Shown here: piece after piece, positions 34,462 to 44,311 of the stretch
Layout: the number at the start of each line of letters is the position of its first letter
Position numbering within the stretch: position 1 is the stretch's first letter
Assembly: GCA_963848375.1 (NCBI GenBank)
Contig: CAWKDK010000028.1
Coordinates: 186,001-250,000 of the forward strand
DNA: 64,000 nt
Direction of reading: 5' to 3'
DNA from: JAJPJE01 sp963848375
GTDB lineage: Bacteria; Acidobacteriota; Terriglobia; Terriglobales; Acidobacteriaceae
The notes under the pieces: model-generated
Told to the model about the DNA's origin: nothing
What the model saw: the letters and a program-made list of their open reading frames with translations, nothing else
The model's database searches: none
Made by a program: the position numbers and the translations under genes

Positions 34462-35976
34462 CTAACGCCCTCCCAACTCCGCAACCGTTGCCGTCGGCTT
34501 GTCATTCACGCGCGACTGCTTCGCTGGAGCCGCCGCCGGTCCAGGCGAAGGCGCTACGTTCTCGATATTCGGCGGATTATGGCTCGGCGCCGGTCCACCG
34601 TGCAGGCTCAACTGCCCCAGGCGGCATTGATTGATGGCGTCACCCAGAATGCGCGTAGCTTCCTGCGGTGCATGGAATCCCATCGAGTTCTCCGACATCA
34701 CAAAGTCGATCATGAACTGCCCTTTGCGCTGGTAGGCTCGCGCCTGCGCCAGCTGCGCGTCCGTTGCGCCTTTCGCTTTCTCCGTCTTGATGTCGTTGAT
34801 CAGATCGACGAGCGCATCGAGCGCCGTGTTGCGCAAATTGAAGAAGCGGTCTTGTATATCTTCCACACGCGCCTTCAGCTCCTCTTCGGGGAAATGGTGG
34901 CACGTTTGGCACGAACGGTTGATCTTCAGCAGCGGGCTGTTGATCTGGTGATCGCTGATCTTCAATCCCCCTTGCCGCATGTAGGGCATGTGGCAGTCGG
35001 CGCACGCTACACCCGAGCGCGCATGCACTCCCTGGTTCCACATCTCGAACTCCGGATGCCGCGCCTTGATCAACCCTGCGCCGCTGTCCGGGTGATCCCA
35101 TTCCTTGATCTTCTGCTCATCCTCGACGGCGATGATGTCTTCCACCCGCAGTCCCTTCGCCCATGGAAACGTCAGCCGCTTGTTCGGTGGTTGGAAGTAA
35201 TACGTCACGTGACACTGACCGCAGACATACGACCGCATCTCCTGCCGCGTAGCCATCGTGTTCACGTCGTAGTTTTGCACGCCTTGCGAAGCTTTCAGTG
35301 CGCGAATGCCTTCCATGAAAGCTGGGCGCGTGATGCGCAGCTGCATCGTTTTCGGATCATGACAGTCGATGCACGCCACCGGGTGCTTCACGTATTGACG
35401 GATCTGCGGATAAGTCATGTGCGTATCGCTGATCACGTTGAAACCCTTCACCAGGTCTCCGTCGCCCAGTTTCAGGAACGTCGTCACCAGCGACGCATGG
35501 CAGTTGATGCACATCGCCGGCGGATTGAACGCCTGACGGCCAGTAAACGTCTGATCGTCGAGCATGTACGCGTGCCCGCGCCGCTCGCGATAATCCGCGG
35601 AAAACGCATACCCCGCCCACATTGTCTTCAGCCGCGGATCTTCTTGCAGCTTCGATCGCGCCACTACCGATCGCGGATCTGCGTCGGACGGCGAATGCGG
35701 CATCGCCTCGCTCCCGCCGTACTTGGTGCGCTGCATGTCGACGGTTCGCATGTATAGGTCATACTGCAACGGGAAGTTCTTTGCCCAGATTGCGGGATCG
35801 TCGATAGTGTCGTTCAGCTCCACCACGCGGTAAAACGGATTCTTCGCCTCTTGCTTACGCTCGAAAATATTGATCAGCAGGGCCGTGACCGCAACTGTAG
35901 CAACAGCGGCGAGTACGACAACGGCGATGAAGAGTCCGCGCGAACGGGGGCGTCCCGGATTATCAGTTGGTGTCAT
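34462..35976 (-). CDS. nrfA: Cytochrome c nitrite reductase catalytic subunit, all-CXXCH type
   Basis: A 504-residue protein from ATG 35976 (MTPTDNPGRPRSRGLF); longer frames run into nrfH. A membrane anchor or signal (LFIAVVVLAAVATVAV) is followed by five haem motifs: CINCH near residue 155, CIDCH near 200, CGQCH near 251, CADCH near 325 and CQTCH near 355. YVCGQCHVTYYF and GVHARSGVACADCHMPY are the NrfA active-site signatures. The first motif, which in E. coli is CXXCK, is CXXCH here, as in the known lysine-free subgroup. It reduces nitrite to ammonium in the periplasm. nrfH lies 26 bases upstream. Confidence 0.92.
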   Translation of the reverse strand: MTPTDNPGRPRSRGLFIAVVVLAAVATVAVTALLINIFERKQEAKNPFYRVVELNDTIDDPAIWAKNFPLQYDLYMRTVDMQRTKYGGSEAMPHSPSDADPRSVVARSKLQEDPRLKTMWAGYAFSADYRERRGHAYMLDDQTFTGRQAFNPPAMCINCHASLVTTFLKLGDGDLVKGFNVISDTHMTYPQIRQYVKHPVACIDCHDPKTMQLRITRPAFMEGIRALKASQGVQNYDVNTMATRQEMRSYVCGQCHVTYYFQPPNKRLTFPWAKGLRVEDIIAVEDEQKIKEWDHPDSGAGLIKARHPEFEMWNQGVHARSGVACADCHMPYMRQGGLKISDHQINSPLLKINRSCQTCHHFPEEELKARVEDIQDRFFNLRNTALDALVDLINDIKTEKAKGATDAQLAQARAYQRKGQFMIDFVMSENSMGFHAPQEATRILGDAINQCRLGQLSLHGGPAPSHNPPNIENVAPSPGPAAAPAKQSRVNDKPTATVAELGGR

Positions 35977-36002
35977 GGAATTACGGCTCCATCTTCCATC
36001 TT

Positions 36003-36494
36003 TCATCTCAAAAAGTGCTGCAGGGTGGCCGCGGCTGCTTCCGAGTGGCCCACCGAACTGTGGCAACGCGTGCACTCCAGCCCCTCGGCTTTGCCGTGAA
36101 CTACGTTGCCGTCGATGGCGGCCGTGATGTTCTCGTGGCACCGGCGGCAGGCAGCTTCCACAACTTTGTGATCGAACTTCGTGATTTCTATCGTGTCTGG
36201 ATACTTCCCGCTAGTGAAATAAAAAGAGTGCCAGAATCCGTTGTTGGCCTTCACCGCATACTTGCCGATCAGGTTATGCGGCGTATGGCAATCGTTGCAG
36301 GCAGCCACCGAGTGATGGCTCGACTTCATCCACGCGTCATATTGCGGCTGCATCACATGGCAGTTGGCGCACGCCGCGGGATTGTTGGTTAGATAGGAAT
36401 ATCCCTTGGCGTAGATGAAGGTATAGGCGCCAAGTCCAACAGCGAGTCCGATCAAAAGCGCCGTCAGTAGGACGATTACGCTGGAACGCTGCAT
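36003..36494 (-). CDS. nrfH: Cytochrome c nitrite reductase small subunit NrfH
   Basis: A 163-residue protein with one N-terminal membrane helix (VIVLLTALLIGLAVGLGAYTF) and four CXXCH haem sites at residues 42-46, 66-70, 116-120 and 141-145. This is the NapC/NirT tetrahaem fold. NrfH takes electrons from menaquinol and passes them to NrfA. NPAACANCHVMQPQYDAWMKSSHH is the diagnostic first part. It is the promoter-proximal gene of nrfHA. No Nrf maturation genes follow, so haem attachment must use the general cytochrome c system. Confidence 0.94.
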   Translation of the reverse strand: MQRSSVIVLLTALLIGLAVGLGAYTFIYAKGYSYLTNNPAACANCHVMQPQYDAWMKSSHHSVAACNDCHTPHNLIGKYAVKANNGFWHSFYFTSGKYPDTIEITKFDHKVVEAACRRCHENITAAIDGNVVHGKAEGLECTRCHSSVGHSEAAAATLQHFLR

Positions 36495-36580
36495 CTTGCT
36501 CTCACCGAGCCAGCAAGCATACAGGAAATAAGATTGGGTGATAGTGAAAACTGGTTACACGAGGTTTAGCGAGAAACGTT

Positions 36581-38125
36581 CTAGGCTGCTTTCTGTTCCA
36601 GCGGCACGGTTACGCTGAACACCGTCCGTCGCGGGTCGTCCTTCGTGGACGCCGCGATCTCTCCGCCATAGTGCTGAATTATGTTGCGGCTCACCCACAA
36701 TCCCAGCCCCGTACCCTTTTCGTTTTTCGTTGTGAAGAACGGTTCGAAGATGGTTTGGAGTTGCGCTCTCGGGATCCCTTCTCCCGTGTCCTCGATCCGC
36801 ACTTCCACTGCGGGCGACTCTTGCAATTTCGTATTCTTCGTCGCCACCGTCAGCGTTCCGCCTTTCGGCATCGCGTCGATCGCGTTCGAGATAAGATTAG
36901 AGAATACCTGGCGGAACTCACCCGCAATGCCTTTCAGGCAGCCATCCGCTTCAAACTCCCGGTCCACCGTTATCTTCTTCGCCACCAATTTCCCGGAGAA
37001 AAGGTTCAATACGCTTTCCACCGCGTCCTTCAGGCAAACCTGTCCCGGCGAAGAACTTCCTCGATAAAAACCAAGTGTCTGGCGTGCGATCTGCGAAACA
37101 CGATGCAGCTCCTGGCTCGCGATTCGCAGGTACTCGCCTCCGGTCGGCGTCAGGGTTTCGCGTTCCAGCAGGTAGAGCAGATTCATGATCGATTCCAGCG
37201 GATTGTTGATCTCGTGAGCGACTGTCGCCGCCATCCGTCCCGAGGCGGCCAGGCGCTCCGACTGGATCAACGCGGCCTCTGCCCGTTTTCGCTCCGTCAG
37301 GTCTCGCGCCACGCACGCAAAGAACGCTGGTTGAGACAAGTTCGGAGATCCGAGCACAAATAAGTTGCAGTAAGTGGGAATTCGCCCACCGTGCCCGAAG
37401 TTCTTTAGAGGAAGTTCTCCGCTCCAGGCGCCGTGGGTCAACAACGCGGGCATCACCGTTTGCTCTAGCTTCTGCTGATCCTCTTCCGAGAACAGGTCGG
37501 CGATGAACGCAGCTTCCTGACCCTGGATCCTAGCCATGCTGAGCATTCGTTTTCCGGAGCGATTGAGGAACACCAGTCTTTTTTCGCGGTCCGCGAGGCC
37601 GATCAGATCCGGGCTGTTCTCCACCAGCGCAATCAACCTCTGGCGTTCCTGCTCTGCCGCTCGTTGATCGCGAATGTCGCGCGCTACCGCGGAAAATCCT
37701 GTAAGCCTGTTCTGGTCGTGATACACCGGCGAAAGTGTCAGCGCCACATCCACGCGCGCTTCGTTCCTGTTCACCTGTACCGTTTCAAAGTGCTGTACCC
37801 GCTCGCCTGCATGAATGCGCGCCAGGATCTGGGCAAGCTCTTCGGTTCTGCCTGCGGGAACCAGCAGCTCGATGGGCTTTCCGATTATCTCTTCGCTGGA
37901 ATATCCGAAGAGCCGCTCCGCCGCAGGGTTCCAGGTGAGCACCGTGCCACTCACGTCGAAACTATAGATGGCGTCTGTGCTGTGCTCCACGATCGCGGCA
38001 AGCAGAGCCTCTGCTTGCGCCTCCGGCAACTGCAGGAACCCAGCTTTTTCGATGATTTCTCGTGGCTCGGAATGGTTCTTAGCGGCACGAGCTTCGGCAC
38101 AGTCTCTGGTCTCAGGTGGCAGCAT
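36581..38125 (-). CDS. PAS-domain sensor histidine kinase
   Basis: A 514-residue soluble protein without membrane segments. PAS 1 spans about residues 45-160 (IYSFDVSGTVLTWNPAAERLFGYSSEE) and PAS 2 about 165-285 (LIGLADREKRLVFLNRSGK). The HisKA domain has MAATVAHEINNPLESI with the phosphorylated His near residue 305. The ATPase domain has N-box NLISNAIDA and GTGLGLWVSRNI near residue 480. It autophosphorylates and passes phosphate to a response regulator, but none is adjacent. It lies directly upstream of nrfHA in the same direction (86-base gap), so control of nitrite respiration is possible but unproven. A cytoplasmic redox or gas signal via PAS is inference. Confidence 0.9.
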   Translation of the reverse strand: MLPPETRDCAEARAAKNHSEPREIIEKAGFLQLPEAQAEALLAAIVEHSTDAIYSFDVSGTVLTWNPAAERLFGYSSEEIIGKPIELLVPAGRTEELAQILARIHAGERVQHFETVQVNRNEARVDVALTLSPVYHDQNRLTGFSAVARDIRDQRAAEQERQRLIALVENSPDLIGLADREKRLVFLNRSGKRMLSMARIQGQEAAFIADLFSEEDQQKLEQTVMPALLTHGAWSGELPLKNFGHGGRIPTYCNLFVLGSPNLSQPAFFACVARDLTERKRAEAALIQSERLAASGRMAATVAHEINNPLESIMNLLYLLERETLTPTGGEYLRIASQELHRVSQIARQTLGFYRGSSSPGQVCLKDAVESVLNLFSGKLVAKKITVDREFEADGCLKGIAGEFRQVFSNLISNAIDAMPKGGTLTVATKNTKLQESPAVEVRIEDTGEGIPRAQLQTIFEPFFTTKNEKGTGLGLWVSRNIIQHYGGEIAASTKDDPRRTVFSVTVPLEQKAA

Positions 38126-38786
38126 AGGGGAACGGTGTCTTAATTACCTGCGAAATTACCTAGCGAACGCTTTAATACTTTCCTAGCACTCGTGACTGTG
38201 ATGCCAGCATTCAGCCCTGCGTTAACTTACAGGCAAAATTAGACTAGATACCGGTGCGCCCTCCCAGGCTTTCCAAAAGCGTCAGCAACTCAGCTGGAGC
38301 TGGCTCGTGAGAATCGATCAGCTCCACGCCAGCACAATCGAAGCGAGCCTTACTTACGCCGGGAGCAGAGTTCGTGCTCCCGACCTGCTGCAGAATTCGA
38401 GTGACTCACAACAGCATCTCTGACGGGAGTTCCTGTTCCGCCGAAGTGAGTTCCTGCTCGCCCACGTGCAGGTCGCATTTTCTTGTCACTGGCTCGCGCA
38501 CGGAGAGCGTGACGCCCTCTTTCTTTCGATTGCGCTCATCCGCTTTCCCGCTAGCACTCTGCTCTGCCGAGTGCTGCCATAAGTCGAGTGTTTGCATTAA
38601 CCAGCGTCATTGCTGCATCTAATCACTCAACAGCTGATCGGCACGAACGTGTGTCCGCGCGATCTGATCGCGAGTCTTCGTAGTTACCTTCGACCGACCA
38701 GCAAAAGTGACTTGCACGCCAGAGTGACTCAAGGGAGAATGCGCGCAATTCACGACGGTGCCCATGGTGCCGATGTGGGAGGGGGA
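38126..38786. other. Non-coding or decayed region upstream of the histidine kinase
   Basis: About 660 bases without a confident gene. On the minus strand, 38244-38405 is open and protein-like (ARFDCAGVELIDSHEPAPAE and then LLTLLESLGG). The same frame continues upstream to 38597 after a single TGA at 38406. It could be a decayed gene or chance. The hairpin CGGGAGCAGAGTTCGTGCTCCCG is near 38360. No RNA gene is apparent. Confidence 0.35.
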
Positions 38787-39338
38787 ATGGTTCCGGAAAG
38801 CAATCCACTCAGGAGTTTCTTTTTCGATCTTGTGTCACACCACTTCGCGAGTTCCTTCGAGCTGCGCGATACCGACATGAGCGCTTACATTTCCGATATG
38901 CTCACGGAATTCTGCTACACCGACCAGCTGCACAGAATTCGTAACGCGAACGGCCGGCCACTGGACGACGTTGGCGAGATGCTGCTGGAATCGGATCCGG
39001 TCTTCGGACCCGCGCCTAGCTTCGATCGCGAGCGCCAGGTACGCAAGCACATCGGCGACTACACCTTGTTCTTTACGGGGATGTTTCCGGAGAGCATCAA
39101 TCACCTTCGCCTGCGTCGCAACCGGCTCGAGAACATGATCGACTTCATCAAGGCCGGAAAAGAGAGCTACTACATCGTTTCGAAGTTCGATTGTTTCGAA
39201 TATCAGAAAGTAGCGCCGCTGTTCCGCAAACTCTCCGAGCGCTTCGAAGAATGCGTCGTCGGACTGAACATGGTGAAGAATGAATTACAGGAGCGCCAGC
39301 ATCCCATCGTGCACAAAGCGCCCGAACTGCTGATGTAA
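38787..39338 (+). CDS. Protein of unknown function
   Basis: A protein of 183 residues if started at ATG 38787, which has GGGAGG upstream. The frame is open to 38610, but that part is less protein-like. FFFDLVSHHFASSFELRDTDMSAYISDMLTEFC, GEMLLESDPVFGPAPS, RKHIGDYTLFFTGMFPESIN and DFIKAGKESYYIVSKFD give a soluble, mainly helical protein with many aromatic residues. No signal peptide or known domain is seen. The sequence has the look of a conserved single-domain protein. It is flanked by repeats and a leftward rsmD, so no operon context helps. Confidence 0.6.
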   Translation: MVPESNPLRSFFFDLVSHHFASSFELRDTDMSAYISDMLTEFCYTDQLHRIRNANGRPLDDVGEMLLESDPVFGPAPSFDRERQVRKHIGDYTLFFTGMFPESINHLRLRRNRLENMIDFIKAGKESYYIVSKFDCFEYQKVAPLFRKLSERFEECVVGLNMVKNELQERQHPIVHKAPELLM

Positions 39339-39375
39339 CTCTGCAGGCTCCGTGGGTATCGATGCTATGGCATTG

Positions 39376-39400
39376 GTGGCGCGGGCGCCCTCGCCCGCGC
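39376..39400. repeat. REP-like hairpin GCGCGGGCG/CGCCCGCGC
   Basis: A perfect nine-base stem (39379-39387 with 39392-39400) around CCCT, preceded by GTG. The same core occurs at 44312-44335 and inverted at 59742-59761. Confidence 0.75.
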
Positions 39401-39440
39401 TTTAACCACTTTTCAGCCGCGGAGCGGCGTCATTCGTAAG

Positions 39441-39497
39441 CCCAGACCGTAAGGTCTGGGAAAGCGGAAGCAAATATTTATGAGCCCCGGAGGGGCG
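39441..39497. repeat. Composite REP-like element overlapping the 3' end of rsmD
   Basis: CCCAGACC/GGTCTGGG (39441-39460, loop GTAA) is a perfect hairpin. It is followed by GCCCCGGAGGGGC (39484-39496), a second short hairpin, which overlaps the last codons of rsmD. The phrase CCGGAGGGGCGRCAC recurs near 46550. Confidence 0.65.
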
Positions 39498-40059
39498 ACA
39501 CAGACTCCACCCGATAGAAGCTTAGCCCTGCATCTCCCTGCATCAACGTCCTGAACCTTTTCACAGCTCCCACACCATCTCCCGGATCGAACCTTTTATC
39601 ATGCTCCGCAATCACCATCCCGCCCGGCTCCATCACGCTCAGCTCCGACAGCGCCCGTAGCACGCCTTCATATTGACCTTCCATCCGGTACGGTGGATCG
39701 AAAAAGCAATAATCATACGGACCGTCCAGTTGCGGCAGCGCCTTCAACACATCCTGCTCGATCACATCCGCGCCATCGCTAATCTCCAGGCTCTTCAGGT
39801 TTTCGCGGATCGCCCTCGCCGCCTGCTTTGTCTTTTCGACAAACGTTACTGATCCTGCGCCGCGACTCAGCGCTTCGATCCCCACCGCCCCCGTCCCCGC
39901 ATACAAGTCCAGCCATGCGGTTCCATCGAGCGCGCCCGGTGCTCCTGCGGTTAGCACGTTGAACAGCGTCTCCCGCAATCGATCCGATGTCGGACGTACA
40001 TCAAGTCCCGCCAACGCGCGTAACGGTCGGCTGCGGTATTTCCCAGAAATGATGCGCAT
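39478..40059 (-). CDS. rsmD: 16S rRNA (guanine(966)-N(2))-methyltransferase RsmD
   Basis: A 193-residue protein. I start it at ATG 40059 because MRIISGKYRSRPLRAL is the conserved RsmD N-terminus; the frame open to 40275 is upstream run-on. WLDLYAGTGAVGIEALSRGA is SAM motif I, and CFFDPPYRMEGQY carries the catalytic (D)PPY. It methylates G966 of 16S rRNA in the 30S subunit. The last residues (VSPLRGS) are encoded by a REP-like repeat, so the natural C-terminus may have been replaced by the element. coaD, a frequent neighbour, is absent; instead a divergent site-2 protease lies 76 bases away. Confidence 0.93.
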   Translation of the reverse strand: MRIISGKYRSRPLRALAGLDVRPTSDRLRETLFNVLTAGAPGALDGTAWLDLYAGTGAVGIEALSRGAGSVTFVEKTKQAARAIRENLKSLEISDGADVIEQDVLKALPQLDGPYDYCFFDPPYRMEGQYEGVLRALSELSVMEPGGMVIAEHDKRFDPGDGVGAVKRFRTLMQGDAGLSFYRVESVSPLRGS

Positions 40060-40135
40060 GCGAAAGTATTCTATTCCGCCTTGCAATCCACTCTGAATAG
40101 CCTTCACTACACGCGTCCAGATAGAATGATGAAAG

Positions 40136-41266
40136 ATGGGAAACTGGGCCGCATCGATTCTGCGCAGCTGGTCAATTCCCGTGGGCCGCATCGGCAATGC
40201 CCACGTGCGCTTGCATCTGTCTTTCTTCTTTCTGCTTGCGTACGTCTGGATGACCGACTCGAAGCCGCTGGGCAATGCCGTCTACGGCCGCGGCCTCGCG
40301 CTGATGGCCCTCATTCTCCTCTCCGTGATCATCCACGAAGTTGCGCACGGCCTGATCACGATCCACCGCAAGCTTCCCGTACGGATTCTGGTCCTCATGC
40401 CCATTGGCGGCATTGTGTTGGCCGACGACTCGGCCGAGCAGGAGCGCGATAGTGGCGGCGACGTCGCGGTTGCGCTCGCTGGTCCTTTCGCAAATCTTTT
40501 TGTCGCGTTCGTTGCGGGCAGTATTGTTCTTGGCCTCATCCCGTCCGCGGCACTGTGGTCCTCTCCACTTGTCTCCAGCGAGAACCTGCTGCGCAGTTTC
40601 GTCTGGATCAACTTCGCTCTCTTTGCCCTGAATCTGATGCCTGCGTATCCGCTCGATGGCGGACGCATCCTCCGCGCTCAACTTGCACGCCGCACAGACG
40701 CCGTCCGCGCCACGCGCCAGGCCGTCAGTCTTGGGCAGATGTTCGCGATCGCACTGGTCCTGCCCGGGATTATCGTTCCCGACATGTGGAACCGCTGGCT
40801 AATGTTGGTCGGCCTCGTGCTCTTTCTCGCAGCCCAGTTGGAACAGCGCGCTGTCCTGATGCAATCTGTGCTTGAGAACTTGCGTCTCGAAGACGTGATG
40901 CTTACCGATTTCGCCGTGCTTTCACCGGCGGACACCTTAGAAGACGCACTCAAAAAAGCCGTTCACACACTTCAAGATGATTTCCCAGTCATCCGCAGTG
41001 GTGACCTCGTCGGCGTGGTTTCTCGGCAGCGAATCGTCGAAGAGCTTCGCGGCGAAGGCAATGGCTATGTGCAGTCAGCCATGGATCGCGCCTTCCAGAT
41101 CGCGCAAAAAGGTGAGTCACTGGCCTCAGCCTTGCGTAAGCTCACAGCGCAACGCCTGACGCTCATCCCTGTTGTCGACGAAGGCCGCCTGGTCGGAATC
41201 ATCACCTTCCAGAACTTGATGCACAGCATGCGCCTGCTCGCCGAATCGCGCCGCCTCAAGCGCTAG
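40136..41266 (+). CDS. Site-2 protease family (M50) metalloprotease with C-terminal CBS domains
   Basis: A 376-residue membrane protein of four to six segments. The zinc motif IIHEVAHG is near residue 65, and the third ligand lies in NLMPAYPLDGGRILRA near 168. Both are hallmarks of the site-2/SpoIVFB group of intramembrane proteases. Residues 250-372 contain a CBS pair (RLEDVMLTDFAVLSPADTLE, FPVIRSGDLVGVVSRQ, LTLIPVVDEGRLVGIITFQN) that usually senses adenine nucleotides. It probably cleaves a membrane-bound regulator. The gene is alone, divergent from rsmD. Confidence 0.92.
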   Translation: MGNWAASILRSWSIPVGRIGNAHVRLHLSFFFLLAYVWMTDSKPLGNAVYGRGLALMALILLSVIIHEVAHGLITIHRKLPVRILVLMPIGGIVLADDSAEQERDSGGDVAVALAGPFANLFVAFVAGSIVLGLIPSAALWSSPLVSSENLLRSFVWINFALFALNLMPAYPLDGGRILRAQLARRTDAVRATRQAVSLGQMFAIALVLPGIIVPDMWNRWLMLVGLVLFLAAQLEQRAVLMQSVLENLRLEDVMLTDFAVLSPADTLEDALKKAVHTLQDDFPVIRSGDLVGVVSRQRIVEELRGEGNGYVQSAMDRAFQIAQKGESLASALRKLTAQRLTLIPVVDEGRLVGIITFQNLMHSMRLLAESRRLKR

Positions 41267-41403
41267 CCTATCGACCGTTCCAACAAAAATTGCGCGGCCA
41301 CCCGATTTTTCAGCAGTTTTGATAACATTCTCCAAGCTCGCTCGTCTTACACCGTTTCGGGTGCAATCGAGTATCCCAGCACACGCCCTCTCCAGGAGAT
41401 TCT

Positions 41404-44236
41404 ATGACTAAACATTTAACGGCCCTTCTTCTTGTATTGACCCTGAGTCTCTGCGGCACCGCCGCGCTATCTGAATCCTCTGCGCCTGCGAAAAAGGCCG
41501 AAGCACTGCCCACCATCAAGTACGAAAAGTACAAATTAAAGAATGGCCTTGAAGTCATCCTCTCCGAGGATCACCGCCTCCCGCTGGTTGCCGTCGATCT
41601 CTGGTACCACGTTGGTCCGGCGAATGAGCGCGAGGGTCGCACCGGATTCGCGCACCTTTTCGAACACATGATGTTCGAAGGCTCCAAGCACATCGGTAGC
41701 AAGGCGCACTTCCGCTATCTCGAAGGCGCGGGCGCCACGGGAATTAATGGCACCACCAATTTCGATCGCACCAACTATTTCGAAACGGTTCCCTCGAACC
41801 AGCTTGATCTCGCCCTCTGGCTCGAGAGCGATCGCATGGGATATCTGCTCGACACACTTGACGGCGAGAAGCTGGCCAATCAGCGCGACGTGGTTCGCAA
41901 CGAGCGCCGCCAGAGCATCGAGAATCGCCCCTACGGCCTCGCCGAGGAAGACATTTACAAGGAGCTCTTCCCCAAGGGTCATCCTTATTATGCTGCCGTT
42001 ATCGGATCGCACGCCGACATCGAAGCCGCGCAGATCGATGACGTCCGCCACTTCTCCGAGCAGTACTACACTCCGAACAATGCCAGCATCGCGATCGTCG
42101 GCGACTTCAATCCGGCCACAGTGAAAGCGCAACTCGAGAAATATTTCGGTTCGATTCCCGCCGGACCTGCGGTTCCCAAGATCGAGGTGAAGCCTCCGGT
42201 CATCACCGCTGAAAAGCGCATTACGGTTACCGACGACGTCGAGCTGCCGCGCGTCTACATGGCCTGGATCACGCCCTCGATCTACACTCCTGGCGACGCG
42301 GATTCCGATCTGCTCGCGCACATTCTTGGCGGCGGCAAATCAAGCCGTCTCTACAAGAAGCTTGTCTATGAACAGCAGATCGCACAAGACGTCGAAGTCG
42401 ACAATGACAGCGAACTGCTTGGCTCCGTGCTCGATATCCAGGCGACTGCCAAGCCCGGCGTCACGCCCGAACAACTCGAGAAGGCGATCAACGCCGAGCT
42501 CGACGAGATCCGCAAGAACGGTCCCACCCCGGCTGAACTGGAGCGTGCGCGTAATTCCATCGAGTCCGACATTATCCGCAAGCTCGAGAATCTTGGCGGT
42601 TTTGGCGGCGTCTCCGATCGCCTGAACCAGTACAACCACTATCTCGGAAATCCGGGCTACCTGCCTCAGGATCTGCAGCGCTACAACAGTGCGACCATCG
42701 ACTCGGTCCACCAGCTTGCTGCGCAGCATCTGCAGGACAATCAGCGCGTCGTCATCTACGCCATCAAGGGCAAGAAGCAAATCGAGGACGTACCGAAAAC
42801 GCCTGAGTCCAACGAGAAAGTTGCCATCACCGGTCGCATGCCTGACGAGCCTTGGCGTAAAGAGGCTCCCAAGCCGGGAGTTCTAGCCAAGTTCACGCTG
42901 CCCACTCCGCAAAAAATGGAACTGAAGAACGGCCTCACCGTGCTTGCTGGTCGAGCGCCACAACCTGCCGGTCATCGCTGCCAACCTGATTGTGCTCGGC
43001 GGCGCTGGCGCCAATCCGGTCGACCGACCCGGTCTTGCTGCCTTCACCACATCCATGTTGCAGGAGGGAACGAAGACCCGCCCCGCGCTGACTCTCGCCG
43101 ATAACATCGACCAGATCGGCGCCGTCATCAGCACCGAGAGCAATTACGACTATTCGTCGGTCAGCATCCGCGGCCTTTCAAACAATGCTGCTCCGGCGTT
43201 CGATCTGCTCTCCGACATGGCGCTCAATCCGGCCTTCGATTCCAAGGATGTGGATCGCGTTCGCAATCAGCGTGTCACCGAGATTCTTCAGCAGAAAGAC
43301 AGTCCTCGCATGCTGGTGAGCAAAGCTGCGAACCGGCTCGTCTACGGCGACAAGCATCCTTACGGCTACCTGACCACCGGAACCGAGACTTCCAACAAAG
43401 ACATGTCGCGTGACGATCTAATGTCTTTCTGGAAGACCACCTTCGTTCCCGGCAATTCGGCGCTCGTGCTTGCCGGCGATCTCACGCCTGCGCAGGCTCG
43501 TTCTCTCGCCGAGAAATACTTCGGCGGATGGACAGGCTCGGGCAAGAAACAGGTGCCTCCGGCGATCGACAACAAGCTCGCCAAGGGACTTGTCATCATG
43601 GATAAGCCCGACGCGCCTCAAACAGAAGTTCGCGTCGTTGGTCTGGGCGCGCCTCGCAGCTCTCCCGACTACGTGCCCATCCAGGTGATGAACACCGCCC
43701 TCGGCGGCCTCTTCTCCAGCCGCATCAACATGAACCTGCGCGAAAAGCACGGCTACACCTATGGCGCTTTCTCTCGCTTTGAGTTCCGTCACGAACCGGG
43801 ATTGTTCGCCGCAGGCGGTGGCATTCGCGCCAACGTTACTGCGCCGGCCGTCAGCGAATTGCTGAAAGAAGTCCAGGCCATTCAGCAGGCGCCGATCTCG
43901 CCGGACGAACTTACGCTCGCCAAGAACGCTTTCGCGCTTTCACTGGCTGGTCGCTTCGAAACGACACCGCAGACCGCCCTCATCATGGGCGACCTGTTCG
44001 CTTACGATCTGCCGCTCGACTACTACCGCACGCTTCCGGCAAAGATTCAGGCCGTGACTGCGCCGGAAGTCGAGACCATGGCGAAGAAGTATCTCGTCCC
44101 TGGCAACATGGCCGTGGTTGCCGTCGGCGATCGCGCCAAGATCGAACCTGAGCTGGTGAAGCTGGACATCGGACCGGTGGAGCACATGGACTACGCTGCC
44201 AACCCGATCAAAGCTGACAGCGCCAGCGCCAAGTAA
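41404..44236 (+). CDS. M16 (pitrilysin) family zinc protease, two-module, frameshifted
   Basis: CAGGAG precedes the ATG, and a signal peptide (LLLVLTLSLCGTAALS) exports the protein. The N-module has GFAHLFEHMMFEG, the inverted zinc motif HxxEH near residue 86, and is the active half. The first frame ends at 43104 in nonsense after MELKNGLTVL. The second frame (from 42944) continues LVERHNLPVIAANLIVLGGA as the C-module, which lacks the zinc motif as usual. Deleting one T in GTGCTTGCTGG at about 42945 rejoins LTVLLVERHNLP and gives 943 residues. The join is my inference. Such proteases degrade peptides in the periplasm. A terminator follows. Confidence 0.85.
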
Positions 44237-44261
44237 ACGTGGCGAGTTGTCGTTTAAGTGG

Positions 44262-44290
44262 AAAGGGCAGCCAGTCTTGGCTGCCCTTTT
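44262..44290 (+). terminator. Rho-independent terminator after the M16 protease
   Basis: An 11-base perfect stem, AAAGGGCAGCC/GGCTGCCCTTT, with a six-base loop and a final T run, located 26 bases past the stop. Confidence 0.92.
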
Positions 44291-44311
44291 AATTGGAGCA
44301 CTGTCGGGTTA

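Noticed and set aside
34306..35757. A 483-codon plus-strand frame opposite gatB and nrfA
   Set aside because: It spans two recognised minus-strand genes and their spacer, with antisense-type composition.
38126..38786. tRNA or other structured RNA in the long gap
   Set aside because: No cloverleaf with a GTTCRANYC T-loop and matching stems was found here or elsewhere in the window.
42930..42960. Programmed +1 frameshifting at CTT-G as the explanation for the M16 and serA joins
   Set aside because: Other joins in the window lack this motif and no stop codon or structure follows as in prfB; a one-base read error explains all of them.
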